Assembly: GCF_003710935.1 (NCBI RefSeq)
Contig: NZ_RHHS01000013.1
Coordinates: 1-64,000 of the forward strand
Direction of reading: 5' to 3'
Source: Brevibacillus gelatini
GTDB lineage: Bacteria; Bacillota; Bacilli; Brevibacillales; Brevibacillaceae
Length of the DNA stretch: 64,000 nt
Shown one piece after another: positions 50,044 to 58,902 of the stretch. Position 1 is the first letter of the stretch. Each line of letters begins with the position of its first letter. A program made the position numbers and the translations under genes. Below the pieces are notes generated by a model that saw only the letters and a list, made by a program, of their open reading frames with translations, did no database searches and had not been told where the DNA came from.

Positions 50044-50484
50044 TTAAACATTAAACTCACCTCCATTAATCAGATTAGCTTTACAGCAGCGAGAACGGTA
50101 TTTATTGCTTTCATCAAGCCATTTATCATGAATTCCCTTATACAACGTAGAACCAGTCTGTTTTCCACAACTTCCACATAATACAATATAACGCTTTTTA
50201 CTTTTTGATCGTTGTCTCTTTGAGAATTTGGCTACATAAGATTTTAGTTCATTTAATTCTTCTCTGGCTTCTTTTCTCTCAAGTGGATCATCGCTAGTAA
50301 GTAATTCGTTTAAACGATGTCCTCCTTCATTAAAACAACTAATTATGTATTTGGCTTCCTCTACCGCAAATTCTTTTGTAATATCTTCATAAGATTCAAA
50401 TAATCCATCGGCAAGTGCATTTTCGAATACAGCGTACAATTCATTAGGTACGTTTGTTAACCATTCAGGTATTTGCTTTCTCAT
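50044..50484 (-). CDS. Zinc-ribbon protein, 146 aa
   Basis: Start ATG at 50484 after GAGGAG. A helical N-terminal part and a C-terminal zinc ribbon formed by VLCGSCGKQTG (about 110) and RSRCCKAN (about 135). It is transcribed from its own promoter. It may bind nucleic acids. Family unknown. Confidence 0.6.
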   Translation of the reverse strand: MRKQIPEWLTNVPNELYAVFENALADGLFESYEDITKEFAVEEAKYIISCFNEGGHRLNELLTSDDPLERKEAREELNELKSYVAKFSKRQRSKSKKRYIVLCGSCGKQTGSTLYKGIHDKWLDESNKYRSRCCKANLINGGEFNV

Positions 50485-50519
50485 TTGAAACATCTCCTCG
50501 CCCATACTTAGTTACCTAT

Positions 50520-50568
50520 ATTTTATCAAGAGCGGAGAAGTTGGTCAATATATGTATTATTTATTTTT
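50520..50568 (-). promoter_or_regulatory. Sigma-A promoter with A-rich box
   Basis: TTGACC (50543-50548), 17 bases, TAAAAT (50520-50525), with AAAATAAAAATAAATAATA upstream. It feeds the zinc-ribbon gene at 50484. Confidence 0.72.
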
Positions 50569-50571
50569 ATT

Positions 50572-52023
50572 TTATATGTAATTAATCAAATTTTTAAATA
50601 CTGCTGTTATTTTATTCGTTGTTACCGCATTTCCAGCCATTTTATATAGTTGCGAATTGCTGATTCCTGCTTCAACTAACTTGTGATAATATTCATCAGG
50701 GAATCCCTGTAACCTAAAACATTCTAATGGGGTCAATTTGCGAATTCGATATTTTGGTTTTTCTAAAATCATACTATCCTTTGATACTGAAGTGATAGTA
50801 TTACTTACTGCATCACTTCTGATTTCTAACTGTTGCTCTTGTCCTTTATAGCTTCTGGTTCTAAAACTGCAGCTAAGATAATCATTGTCTTCTACAATAA
50901 TTTTGGGTTCTCGATTGCCACCTTCCATTGTTGTGATTGTCGGTGAAATTCCTTCTGGATCGTAAACCCTCCTTATGCATTCATTTCCTTTAATATCAAG
51001 AAGTCCCACCATAGCCAATTCTGGTTCTTTTACTAAATAAACTCCTCCACCACTACCACCAAGACCACCTGTTTGACTAGCAACGGTAGCTGAGATTCCA
51101 TTTGTGTCATAAACTCTATTACCCTGAGCGTTTTTATCTATGTATCCCACTTGTTGCAAATCAATTTCTACTACCTTTCGAGGTTCTTTATAATCTCTAC
51201 TTTGTAAAGTTGGACACATGTCACTATAAATCCGTAGACCGTCCATTCCTTTTGCCATTGGATCAATTATGCTTCTATCGGTTAGACTTTCTTGTTGCTT
51301 GCTTGTTAATTGTTCTAGAAGATTTCTTGTTTTTTCCTCACTTATGTAATACTTCTCATCAACATTATCCTCCAATATGTCTTTTATAATTTTATTTACT
51401 TTGTTCTGCTCAGGAAATTTAAAATTAAATGTTTTAATTCCATCTGCGTTTTTCAATTTTTTCTTCGCTTTTGCTACAATATCATTACCACTAATAATCC
51501 ATTCTTCAGCTTCAATATCTCTGAGTGCTACAATAATTATTCGCTCTCGATTTTGTGGAACGTCAAAATGTTTACTATTTATTACCTGAAAATCTACTAC
51601 ATATCCAATATCGCTTAATGTTAATAAGATTGTCTCAAGTGTACTTCCTTTATTGTGATTCACAAGACCTTTTACATTTTCTAAGATCAAAGCCTTTGGC
51701 TTCTTCTTACTTGCAATTCGCACAATCTCGAAGAATAGTGTCCCTCTTGTGTCTTCAAATCCTAGTCGTTTCCCAGCTACACTAAATGCCTGACAAGGGA
51801 ATCCTCCAACTAATACATCATGATCTGGTATATGTTCTGCTGAAATTTTTGTAATATCTCCATGAGGCTTAAATCCGTAAATTATTTCATATGCTTTGGT
51901 AGCGTATTTGTCAATTTCGCTTGCGAATACTACTTCAACATTTTCTCTACCAATTGCATTAAAAATACCTGTTTCAAACCCACCAATTCCACTAAACAAA
52001 GAACACACTTTAATTTTACTCAA
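50572..52023 (-). CDS. C5 cytosine DNA methyltransferase
   Basis: 483 residues. Motif I FSGIGGFETGI (about 9), motif IV catalytic Cys GGFPCQAFSVAG (about 74), motif VI ENVKG (about 117), motif VIII QNRERI (about 155), motif IX RIRKLTPLECFRLQGFP (about 436), motif X YKMAGNAVT (about 465). The large variable region (about 190-430) holds repeated GYID..G.RVYD..GISATV-like units, as in multi-specific phage enzymes such as those of SPbeta. No restriction partner adjacent, so a protective role is likely. Confidence 0.93.
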   Translation of the reverse strand: MSKIKVCSLFSGIGGFETGIFNAIGRENVEVVFASEIDKYATKAYEIIYGFKPHGDITKISAEHIPDHDVLVGGFPCQAFSVAGKRLGFEDTRGTLFFEIVRIASKKKPKALILENVKGLVNHNKGSTLETILLTLSDIGYVVDFQVINSKHFDVPQNRERIIIVALRDIEAEEWIISGNDIVAKAKKKLKNADGIKTFNFKFPEQNKVNKIIKDILEDNVDEKYYISEEKTRNLLEQLTSKQQESLTDRSIIDPMAKGMDGLRIYSDMCPTLQSRDYKEPRKVVEIDLQQVGYIDKNAQGNRVYDTNGISATVASQTGGLGGSGGGVYLVKEPELAMVGLLDIKGNECIRRVYDPEGISPTITTMEGGNREPKIIVEDNDYLSCSFRTRSYKGQEQQLEIRSDAVSNTITSVSKDSMILEKPKYRIRKLTPLECFRLQGFPDEYYHKLVEAGISNSQLYKMAGNAVTTNKITAVFKNLINYI

Positions 52024-52071
52024 TTAATCAACCTCCTAATTTTTATTTTTTAATTTCAATCAAACGATCTT

Positions 52072-52713
52072 TTATAGAGTTTTATTCCCCAGTATAGATT
52101 CCTTACAATGCTCTATAATCTTTTTTAATTCTTCAAATGTAATATTTTGATTCATATATGCATCTCTTAATGGGTATTTATAAAAATTCAATCTAAACCC
52201 CGTTGGCTTATACCAAAAATTCGGTTGTATCAATCGGCAATTGTCTTTATGTCCTTTGTTTTTAGCCCATTCATCATACCTCTTATGTACACCACAATCG
52301 CAATGGAAAGCGCAGCCATTCCATCCATGTTCCCAGCCATTTACTTTTGCCCAATTATCTACTAAAGTTATGTATTTTTTGCTCAACCATTCAATACCTT
52401 TTTGTTTAAGTTCATTTTCATACTTTTTAATTCTATTAGAAAAGCAACCATCTGTATGCTGATTTTCTTCCCACCACTCATAATTCATATCATCAAACCC
52501 ACAAGTACAATCTGCATCCCAGTCATATGGATTTACCAAGAATACATCATTTTCGAATCCACCACGACTAGTTTGATATTGGTCTTCTTTGTCATAATAA
52601 CCTCGTCCATCAAGACCACAATCATAAAGGAATTGACAGAAATCATCTTGCCATGCTCGATCTACTGGATGCTCTCCTCTTGAGTTGCCGAAAATCATGT
52701 TACCTAGTTCCAT
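52072..52713 (-). CDS. Unknown protein, 213 aa, Cys/Trp-rich
   Basis: Contains DADCTCGFDDMNYEWWEENQ and FHCDCGVHKRYDEW, two similar cysteine-tryptophan units, so probably a duplicated zinc-binding fold. AAAT-rich start after AGGTG. It sits immediately downstream of the broken HNH gene, in the same operon. Function unknown. Confidence 0.55.
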   Translation of the reverse strand: MELGNMIFGNSRGEHPVDRAWQDDFCQFLYDCGLDGRGYYDKEDQYQTSRGGFENDVFLVNPYDWDADCTCGFDDMNYEWWEENQHTDGCFSNRIKKYENELKQKGIEWLSKKYITLVDNWAKVNGWEHGWNGCAFHCDCGVHKRYDEWAKNKGHKDNCRLIQPNFWYKPTGFRLNFYKYPLRDAYMNQNITFEELKKIIEHCKESILGNKTL

Positions 52714-53420
52714 TTAATCACCTCTTGTCGTCTTTTTCTTTCTCTTCTTTTTTATAAATTTAAGACAATCATATCTCATCCATTGATAGATTCTAAAATA
52801 GCGCTCATATGTATATTTTGGATTATTTTTATTATACCAATCGTTTAATGTTCTTGTATTTTTCTCTGAGTTACAACTCCGACAGCTTGGCACGCAATTT
52901 TTTAAATCATTTCGCCCATCGTGTATGACATGTTCTTTATGAAGATCCTGACCCTCTGCTATCTTATGTTCTTCATATGTCATTCCACAATATGCACACG
53001 CATTATCAAAGTAATTTTTACATGCAATCCATTCTTTCGGAGTAATATCATGATTCTTTTCCTTTCGTTTCTCGTTATATTCTTTAACTTTGCCAGGATT
53101 ATTTTTTCTATAATCACATGTGTAATTTTTTAAGTAATCGGCATGTTCTCTGTTCCACTGTCTATGTCGTTCTCGTTCTCTTTCGAGATTATCGTAATAC
53201 CACTTTTTCTGTCCTCGCTTGTATTTCTCATGATCTCTTAACGCTCTTTCTCGCGCTGCACGAATAAGTTTCTCTCGATTTTCTTCATAATACTGCTTAT
53301 TTCTTTTCCTAATACAATTTCTACAAATGTAGCTCCAACCAGTTTTATTCTTTTCTGGTCTAAAATACTCATTTGTTAATGGGTATAATACTTTGCAGTC
53401 TTTGCAAATCCTATCCCCAA
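52714..53420 (-). pseudogene. HNH endonuclease, frameshifted at start
   Basis: From 53411 leftward an open frame of about 230 codons reads DRICKDCKVLYPLTNEYF, a zinc knuckle RNCIRK, a long basic helix, ACAYCGMTYE and then DLHKEHVIHDG and VPSCRSCNSEKN, an HNH nuclease fold. The only start is TTG at 53420 after AGGAGG, which is one base out of frame: four G at 53415-53418 instead of five. Otherwise ATG at 52983 would give an HNH domain alone. A relative lies at 53453-54169. Confidence 0.75.
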
Positions 53421-53452
53421 GATATCACCTCCTATTTCCAATGAAATAGATT

Positions 53453-54169
53453 TTATATTGTAAATTTATCTAACCATTCCTTTATTTTTACAAACCTTTC
53501 TTGAGTGTATTTTGGATTTTCAGTTGTGAACCACACATCCCAATCTTTATTCCGTTTACTTGAATTGCAACTCTTACAAGCCAATATACAATTTTCAATT
53601 CCATTGCTTCCATCATTTATTGCATGATCCTTATGTAATTTATGTCCATACTTCTCGACAGATTCTTCCTCAGTGATTCCACAGTACATACAACTGCTAT
53701 TACAATATGCATATAATTCATTTAATTCTTCATCAGAAATGTCATGCTTCTTATGAAGTTCTCTTTCAATCCTATACTCTTTTAATTTTTCTCGATTATT
53801 TTGCCTCCAATCTTTTGTTAACTGCTTTATTCTTTCAGGATTATTATTAACCCACCTGTTGAATTTATCTTTATAGTACTGAACTTTATTTCTATAATTT
53901 TCTTTTGCATAAGCTTTTATTGCTTCTGGATTTTCATTTTGACGTATAATACTTTTAATTATTGCACATTGCTTACAACTAGGATGTAACCCATCAATTG
54001 AATTTGATTTATTTCTATAGAAATATTCATCTGTTGATGGAAACCAGTCACCACATTTATTGCACAGTTTATAATCTATTCCATTTAATGACTTGTGCGT
54101 TTCTTTATACTTCTTCAACTTCCGTTCAAGTTTTCGCCTGTCTTTTTCTTCTGGTGTTAATTTCGCCAT
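53453..54169 (-). CDS. HNH homing endonuclease
   Basis: 238 residues starting MAKLTPEEKDRRKLERKLKK. A zinc knuckle CNKCGDWFPS and CKQCAI (about 36-65), a basic coiled coil and an HNH domain: SCMYCGITEEE, KLHKDHAINDG (about 176), CILACKSCNSSKRN (about 192). Related to the broken copy downstream. GAGAGG precedes the ATG. Such genes spread by cutting related phage genomes. Confidence 0.85.
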   Translation of the reverse strand: MAKLTPEEKDRRKLERKLKKYKETHKSLNGIDYKLCNKCGDWFPSTDEYFYRNKSNSIDGLHPSCKQCAIIKSIIRQNENPEAIKAYAKENYRNKVQYYKDKFNRWVNNNPERIKQLTKDWRQNNREKLKEYRIERELHKKHDISDEELNELYAYCNSSCMYCGITEEESVEKYGHKLHKDHAINDGSNGIENCILACKSCNSSKRNKDWDVWFTTENPKYTQERFVKIKEWLDKFTI

Positions 54170-54217
54170 CGCATCCTCTCCCTAATTTTGATAAAAGCAA
54201 GTTTTCATTAAATATTT

Positions 54218-54502
54218 TTATTCTTTAATAAGTTCATATGTCTGGTGAAAGATGTCTGGCTTACAAGGGTATCGTTCACCATTGACGCCAGTAATGATAT
54301 AGTCATCTGGATCAGCAATCATATTCCCTTCAAGTGTTTCAATTGTTAAACTTTTGCCATCCTCATTTAAACGGATCAATCTCATTTTACCGTCTTTTGC
54401 GTAATATGAATGAACACCATTAAAATCTTTAAAATTAAGTTCTATGTATTCTTTGACAGTAACTGCATCAATGATAACTGGTTTCTTACGATATTTCGCC
54501 AT
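54218..54502 (-). CDS. Conserved phage accessory protein, MAKYRKKPV type
   Basis: 94 residues starting MAKYRKKPVIIDAVTVKEY after AAAGGAGG, a hallmark N-terminus of a small, conserved phage protein that ends with a GDWIIxGVxGExYPCKPDIF-like block (DDYIITGVNGERYPCKPDIF here). Known only as conserved phage protein; a related shape is seen at 23833-24162. Confidence 0.75.
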   Translation of the reverse strand: MAKYRKKPVIIDAVTVKEYIELNFKDFNGVHSYYAKDGKMRLIRLNEDGKSLTIETLEGNMIADPDDYIITGVNGERYPCKPDIFHQTYELIKE

Positions 54503-54545
54503 TGATAAACCTCCTTTTTCAATAAATGTAGTTTTTGATTGGATT

Positions 54546-54974
54546 TCAACCAAAATAATAATTTTCTACATCCTCAATTAATCGCAATGCTTTAGCTAAA
54601 AAATTTAATGCTTCATCCTTACTAATTCCTTGTAATGCTCTAACACCTTCTGGAGTTGTTTTAATACCTTTCTCAAAACGCCACTTAACTGTATAAGTGC
54701 CATTATCATCATTCACAATAAAACTATGTAGTAAGTCCTCTTTATGAGGATAATATCTTTTACCAACCCATGAAGCACTTTCTCTAATCTTATTGGCGGC
54801 TCTACGTGACATGACCACAATCTCACCATGACCGCTACAATTCATACAATAACAATTCAGCCCGTTTTCTTCTACATCTTGAACTGACCACCCGCCGTTA
54901 TTTCCCCAAGAGCCATCTTCATTCGTAGCAAAACATGCAGAGCAGAATGTAATCTTTTCATCTAAAGGATTCAA
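54546..54974 (-). CDS. Zinc-ribbon protein, 142 aa
   Basis: CSACFATNEDGSW and NCYCMNCSGHGE in the first 50 residues form a zinc site; the second half is helical. AGGAGG precedes the ATG. Not recognised beyond resemblance to small phage zinc-binding proteins. Confidence 0.55.
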   Translation of the reverse strand: MNPLDEKITFCSACFATNEDGSWGNNGGWSVQDVEENGLNCYCMNCSGHGEIVVMSRRAANKIRESASWVGKRYYPHKEDLLHSFIVNDDNGTYTVKWRFEKGIKTTPEGVRALQGISKDEALNFLAKALRLIEDVENYYFG

Positions 54975-55011
54975 AAACTTTCACCTCCTAAAATCCAAGG
55001 AAAACATCATT

Positions 55012-55212
55012 TCATTGCAATCTTTCATATGTATAGGTCGGCACTCGTCTTGTTAACTCAGTGTCATAATTGTCGTATCCATCGTTATATACTCTGATAA
55101 CTAATTCGCCCTCAAAAATGAAGTCATTGCCATTATCAGTTTGAATAATGTCAACAAGCCTTTTCCCTTTAAAATGTTTCAATGCAATTTGAATATCTTT
55201 ATCATTTAACAT
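55012..55212 (-). CDS. Unknown small protein, 66 aa
   Basis: Begins MLNDKDIQIALKHFKGKRLV, helical then beta-rich and ends RRVPTYTYERLQ, where the heptamer encodes Thr-Tyr. GGAGAAA precedes the ATG. Function unknown. Confidence 0.55.
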   Translation of the reverse strand: MLNDKDIQIALKHFKGKRLVDIIQTDNGNDFIFEGELVIRVYNDGYDNYDTELTRRVPTYTYERLQ

Positions 55213-55244
55213 ACCATTTCTCCTTTCCTCATGAAATTATCCTT

Positions 55245-55499
55245 TTATTTGGTCTTTGGTACATACTCTACTATCTCAAACCTTTTAAACTCTTCATCAA
55301 ATGCTTTCTTAAACTCATCTGATCTTTGTGGAGCACAATAATCCAGATGACGAACAGCATCATACGCATAATCATTACACTCAGCAGTAATGACACTCTT
55401 TGCTGCACCAATCTTCAAATACGCAATCTTTCGCCCTGTTTTCTCCCATCGTTTACCATCTTTATGTATTACATAAATGCAATTATCTTTATTCATCCC
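55245..55499 (-). CDS. Unknown protein, 84 aa
   Basis: Start at 55499, overlapping the end of the upstream gene, where the DNA GAGGATGACTGGG serves as ribosome binding site. Begins MNKDNCIYVIHKDGKRWEKT. Basic beta-rich protein. Not recognised. Confidence 0.5.
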   Translation of the reverse strand, partial: GMNKDNCIYVIHKDGKRWEKTGRKIAYLKIGAAKSVITAECNDYAYDAVRHLDYCAPQRSDEFKKAFDEEFKRFEIVEYVPKTK

Positions 55500-55731
55500 A
55501 GTCATCCTCATCATCTTCACAATATAGAATTTGTAACTCTACTCGATTACTACCGTCTTCTAACGTGTGCCAGTGCCAGTTATAGTCGAATTGATCTAAT
55601 CCCAATCCATCAATTAACAAAAATCCTTCTTCATTTAAATGTAGATCAACTACAGCTTCCGCCCCTCCACCAAGATTCAACTTCACACCTTTTGCAATTG
55701 TTTGACCTATTCGTCCATGATTATTTAACAT
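55489..55731 (-). CDS. Unknown acidic protein, 80 aa
   Basis: Starts MLNNHGRIGQTIAKGVKLNL and ends in an acidic tail CEDDEDDWDE. GGAGAATG precedes the ATG. The tail codons double as the ribosome binding site of the next gene. Not recognised. Confidence 0.55.
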   Translation of the reverse strand: MLNNHGRIGQTIAKGVKLNLGGGAEAVVDLHLNEEGFLLIDGLGLDQFDYNWHWHTLEDGSNRVELQILYCEDDEDDWDE

Positions 55732-56019
55732 TCATTCTCCTCCTTTAGCTTTTCTAGCTTTCCTTAATCGTTCTGCCGCAGCTTTGCGCTGTTCTTCTGT
55801 CATATTACGCCCCTTACTTTCAGAACGAAATGAAATTCGCTCAAATGGTATATCCTTGTACCAATGCGCACCATCTTCTTGAATCTTGTAAGGCTCAATC
55901 CCTGCTCTTTTTAATTTTGTAATTACACGTTGTTGCCTTGTATAGATACTCCATGTTTTTGTTTCATCATCACAATGAATTGCCGTCTCACGTTCACATG
56001 CCTCTAGTGACATATGCAT
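55732..56019 (-). CDS. Unknown protein, 95 aa
   Basis: Begins MHMSLEACERETAIHCDDE after AAAGGAGG. A helical, basic C-terminal half (RNMTEEQRKAAAERLRKARK) resembles a DNA-binding or interaction tail, a feature also found in small phage proteins with a KAxxK tail. Function unknown. Confidence 0.55.
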   Translation of the reverse strand: MHMSLEACERETAIHCDDETKTWSIYTRQQRVITKLKRAGIEPYKIQEDGAHWYKDIPFERISFRSESKGRNMTEEQRKAAAERLRKARKAKGGE

Positions 56020-56033
56020 CTTTCCTCCTTTTC

Positions 56034-56561
56034 TTAAATTTCTACATCTGCAAACTTCTCCACAATTTCAAGTAGTCGTTGAAGTTCAGGATTCCTCCAG
56101 GCATGGTTAATAAAATAATCGGGTTGCTTATAATGATAGTGATTCTCTGTGACATGTTGATCCAATGCACGTTTTGTTAGAAAACAGTTTTTATATGTAT
56201 GCTCTTCTGTATAGCCTGTGTATGTTGAAAACTCATACCCAATATTTTTAAGAAAATCATGAAGAACTAAAAATGACTTTGATAACTTTACTTCCCACCA
56301 TTCGTCAATATCTTTCTGAATTAGATCCTCTAGATAATCCTCGCACCACTCAATTGCCTCATTGAAATCAGTAAATAAAATATAATCTTCGCTCAGAAGT
56401 ATACAAGTTTTATCGGCATAGTCTGGGTCAATACCCACAACATTCTTCTTTTCACGAATCTGATAAAATACTGGTTTAGCAGTATACTCTCTGTCTTGTG
56501 TTTTTAATTCAATTGCTAAGTCTTTAAGAAACTTAATATCATCATCAGTCAGTATATTCAT
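56034..56561 (-). CDS. Unknown protein, 175 aa
   Basis: Acidic alpha-beta protein starting MNILTDDDIKFLKDLAIELK. GGAGG lies before the ATG, and the last part overlaps nothing. A Trp/Cys-rich centre (EWCEDYLEDLIQKD). Not recognised. Confidence 0.55.
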   Translation of the reverse strand: MNILTDDDIKFLKDLAIELKTQDREYTAKPVFYQIREKKNVVGIDPDYADKTCILLSEDYILFTDFNEAIEWCEDYLEDLIQKDIDEWWEVKLSKSFLVLHDFLKNIGYEFSTYTGYTEEHTYKNCFLTKRALDQHVTENHYHYKQPDYFINHAWRNPELQRLLEIVEKFADVEI

Positions 56562-56739
56562 TTGTGCCTCCGTTGTTCTTATTTAATTCAAGTAATTCTT
56601 GATGCGAGTCTAGCCACTTACTTACATCATCTATATATTTCTTTTGTTCTTCAGTCATTTCTTGCTCTGTATCGCTAAGATTATCACTGCCCTCAATCAT
56701 CTCGTTTGCTTTAGGATGCCAATCATTGTTTTTATCCAC
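56545..56739 (-). CDS. Unknown small acidic protein, 64 aa
   Basis: Begins MDKNNDWHPKANEMIEGSDN and is very acidic with EEQKKYIDDVSKWLD. GGGGAG precedes the ATG. It overlaps the next gene by 17 bases. Not recognised. Confidence 0.5.
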   Translation of the reverse strand: MDKNNDWHPKANEMIEGSDNLSDTEQEMTEEQKKYIDDVSKWLDSHQELLELNKNNGGTNEYTD

Positions 56740-56772
56740 TTGTGCATCTCCCCTTTGTATAAATTCCTTCTT

Positions 56773-57177
56773 TCATTCAGTTAATTTATCTATTTCTTGA
56801 ATAATGAAATGTTTAAAATCTTCAAGTGGCTTCATGTCATAATATGTCATCCAATCATGTTCTCCACTTACATCATAAATTACAAACCAATTAGGATAAT
56901 TGTAGTTTGACTTATCAAAGAGTGCTTGGTGATATCCATCATCTAGCCTTTCAATCCATTCCTTCACTTGGTTTTCGTTCTCAAAATAGTAAATTTTAAC
57001 ATCATAAGGGAGGAACACTTGACGTTCTTTAATTTTTAATTTAAATTCATGATCTTCTGCTTGACTTGGATTATAAAATTCAGAGCCATCTAATGTAACC
57101 CAAATATCCACTTCTTTTGTCCCAACCTGAACTTTTTTCTCTTCATAAATTGGTATTTGTTTGCTTTTCTTTTCCAT
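56773..57177 (-). CDS. Unknown protein, 134 aa
   Basis: Begins MEKKSKQIPIYEEKKVQVGT; a beta-hairpin-rich N-terminal part with an internal EDHEFKLKIKERQVFL, then aromatic-rich YYFENENQVKEWIERL. GGAGG precedes the ATG. No family recognised. Confidence 0.55.
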   Translation of the reverse strand: MEKKSKQIPIYEEKKVQVGTKEVDIWVTLDGSEFYNPSQAEDHEFKLKIKERQVFLPYDVKIYYFENENQVKEWIERLDDGYHQALFDKSNYNYPNWFVIYDVSGEHDWMTYYDMKPLEDFKHFIIQEIDKLTE

Positions 57178-57213
57178 TAAAAATTACCTCCATTTTTAAA
57201 TCAAATCGTACAT

Positions 57214-57621
57214 TCATCGAAATTTCATGAAGCCCAAAATAAAGTCTGCCAACTCATACAAATCATCATCATTCATTTCTTGAAAGTCATCCAGACTCAT
57301 TGTTCCATAATCAAATGCTTCCTTTACTCGTGTCAGATTATATGTATAAGTACCATCTTTCCAATTGAATCCGAAGTATTCAGCGAGTTTTGAAACCAAT
57401 TCTTCGCGTTCTTTATTATCGTCTTGCCGATATTCAGGCACAATTTGCAATTGTACCGATGTATATGTTCTGCTGCTATTTGCATTAAGGTGATCCTCGC
57501 ACTCACGAATGAATGATTGAAGTTCTTTTTTCTGCTCTTCGGGTTTTGAATGCAAATCCATGCATCCATAGTTTTGTTTCACATATCCTTCCAGCCTGTA
57601 ACCCTCAATTACTTTATCCAT
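57214..57621 (-). CDS. Unknown protein, 135 aa
   Basis: Begins MDKVIEGYRLEGYVKQNYGC. Two halves linked by YRQDDNKEREELVSK. GGAGG lies before the ATG. Mostly acidic. Not recognised. Confidence 0.55.
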   Translation of the reverse strand: MDKVIEGYRLEGYVKQNYGCMDLHSKPEEQKKELQSFIRECEDHLNANSSRTYTSVQLQIVPEYRQDDNKEREELVSKLAEYFGFNWKDGTYTYNLTRVKEAFDYGTMSLDDFQEMNDDDLYELADFILGFMKFR

Positions 57622-57655
57622 GTTACCTCCAGTTATTTTTAGTTAAAAGCATTCT

Positions 57656-57968
57656 TTAATTGGATTTTGTGCTTACCTCAATCAAAGCTACCTCTTCGCC
57701 TTCGTAATACCATGTCTTATATGAAATCAAGTTACCAACACTAAGATCTAATTCTGGGTGGTATTCCCTTACATATTGAACAAATCCACCACACATTACT
57801 GACTCATTTCCGTGACAAGCCCAATTATGACCACTTTTCTTCTTCATTTGAATAATGTCATACGCACTAGGAAGGCAACCATAAGTTTTGAACTTCTTCT
57901 GATTCATCAGTGAATGCAAATGGGCAAGTTGCGCAACCATCAAAACCACAACTTGCTGTTTTCTCCAT
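57656..57968 (-). pseudogene. Cysteine-rich phage protein, frameshifted
   Basis: ATG at 57968 after GAGGAGG gives MEKTASCGFDGCATCPFAFT, DESEEVQN and then stops. One extra base near 57882 separates this from the continuation GCLPSAYDIIQM, KKSGHNWACHG and CGGFVQYVREYH in the next frame, through to the stop at 57656. Together they match a known phage family with CPFAFTDESEYAQNxGCLP and NWxCH blocks. It is frameshifted unless the sequence is in error. The second half alone could start at internal ATG codons. Confidence 0.65.
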
Positions 57969-58000
57969 TTATTCAACCTCCTCTCTGTATAAAAGATTTA

Positions 58001-58327
58001 TTATAATGATTCAACTGTTTTGGTTGCTGCCTTACATATTGCTTTTGGCGTTACTGCCGAAAATGCATTGGCTCCTACTTCAAGTAACATCCATGTATTA
58101 AAATGTCGTTTTTGTTCATTGCTCTTATTAATTTCCTCCATTACTTGCCAAGCATGATCAATTCTTTCGGTCGGCTGCCAATCTCTGACCCATTCCATGA
58201 AATCACCTTGATCGTCATACCAAGCGTCAGCAATATATGCACCATCTTCTATGTACTTACCTTTTGACCACCCCATCACCTTTGTTGCCAGCGTTCCAAC
58301 GATTTGCTGTTCGGTCACTTCTACCAT
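58001..58327 (-). CDS. Phage ABA-sandwich-like protein
   Basis: 108 residues. ATKVMGW near the start, WQPTERIDHAWQVMEEI (about 50) and a C-terminal TPKAICKAATKTVESL helix match the shape of the phage ABA sandwich family, small proteins of unknown role widespread in Firmicutes phages. GGGAAGG precedes the ATG. Confidence 0.7.
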   Translation of the reverse strand: MVEVTEQQIVGTLATKVMGWSKGKYIEDGAYIADAWYDDQGDFMEWVRDWQPTERIDHAWQVMEEINKSNEQKRHFNTWMLLEVGANAFSAVTPKAICKAATKTVESL

Positions 58328-58361
58328 AATACATACCTTCCCTCATTGCAGTATAATAATT

Positions 58362-58859
58362 TTATCGCAACCCTAAAGATTCCAACATTTTACCCATATC
58401 TGAATTTGTAAGTGATGGGTAATAGTCATCTGCAATCTCAATATTTAACCGCTCCAATGCTTCAATTGCTTCATTAAAAATTCGCTTCATTTCATTGTTC
58501 TTTACATAAACTTCCCCACCACCATCAATGCAAAAACGTCTGTTCTCATCATTCAGTCGTTCTAAAATACTATTTATGAATCGTCTATCAAAGCTGTATT
58601 CTCGATATCCACCAAAGGACAAAAGGATTTTTTCAGACACTTGATTGTCTGAATATACAGGTCGATACAAAACTACTTTTTGTTTTTCCTCTTTACGATC
58701 TTTACCATATTTAATCATAATGTAGTCATTATCTAGCATAGTTTCAGTTGTATAATATGTATGTTCTTTTTCTAGGCGTTTTCTCTCATTGATAAACTCC
58801 CTTTGGTCTTCTGATAAACTATTCCACCAGTCATCGTGCAATTTCTTGAAATCAACCAT
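58362..58859 (-). CDS. Unknown protein, 165 aa
   Basis: Start at 58859 after AAAGGGG; the frame opens upstream. Begins MVDFKKLHDDWWNSLSEDQR. Mixed helical protein with a central basic region KEEKQKVVLYRPVYSD. Not recognised. Confidence 0.55.
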   Translation of the reverse strand: MVDFKKLHDDWWNSLSEDQREFINERKRLEKEHTYYTTETMLDNDYIMIKYGKDRKEEKQKVVLYRPVYSDNQVSEKILLSFGGYREYSFDRRFINSILERLNDENRRFCIDGGGEVYVKNNEMKRIFNEAIEALERLNIEIADDYYPSLTNSDMGKMLESLGLR

Positions 58860-58902
58860 AGAATCAATCCCCTTTACTTTTTCAATCAAACACGTCTTTT
58901 AT

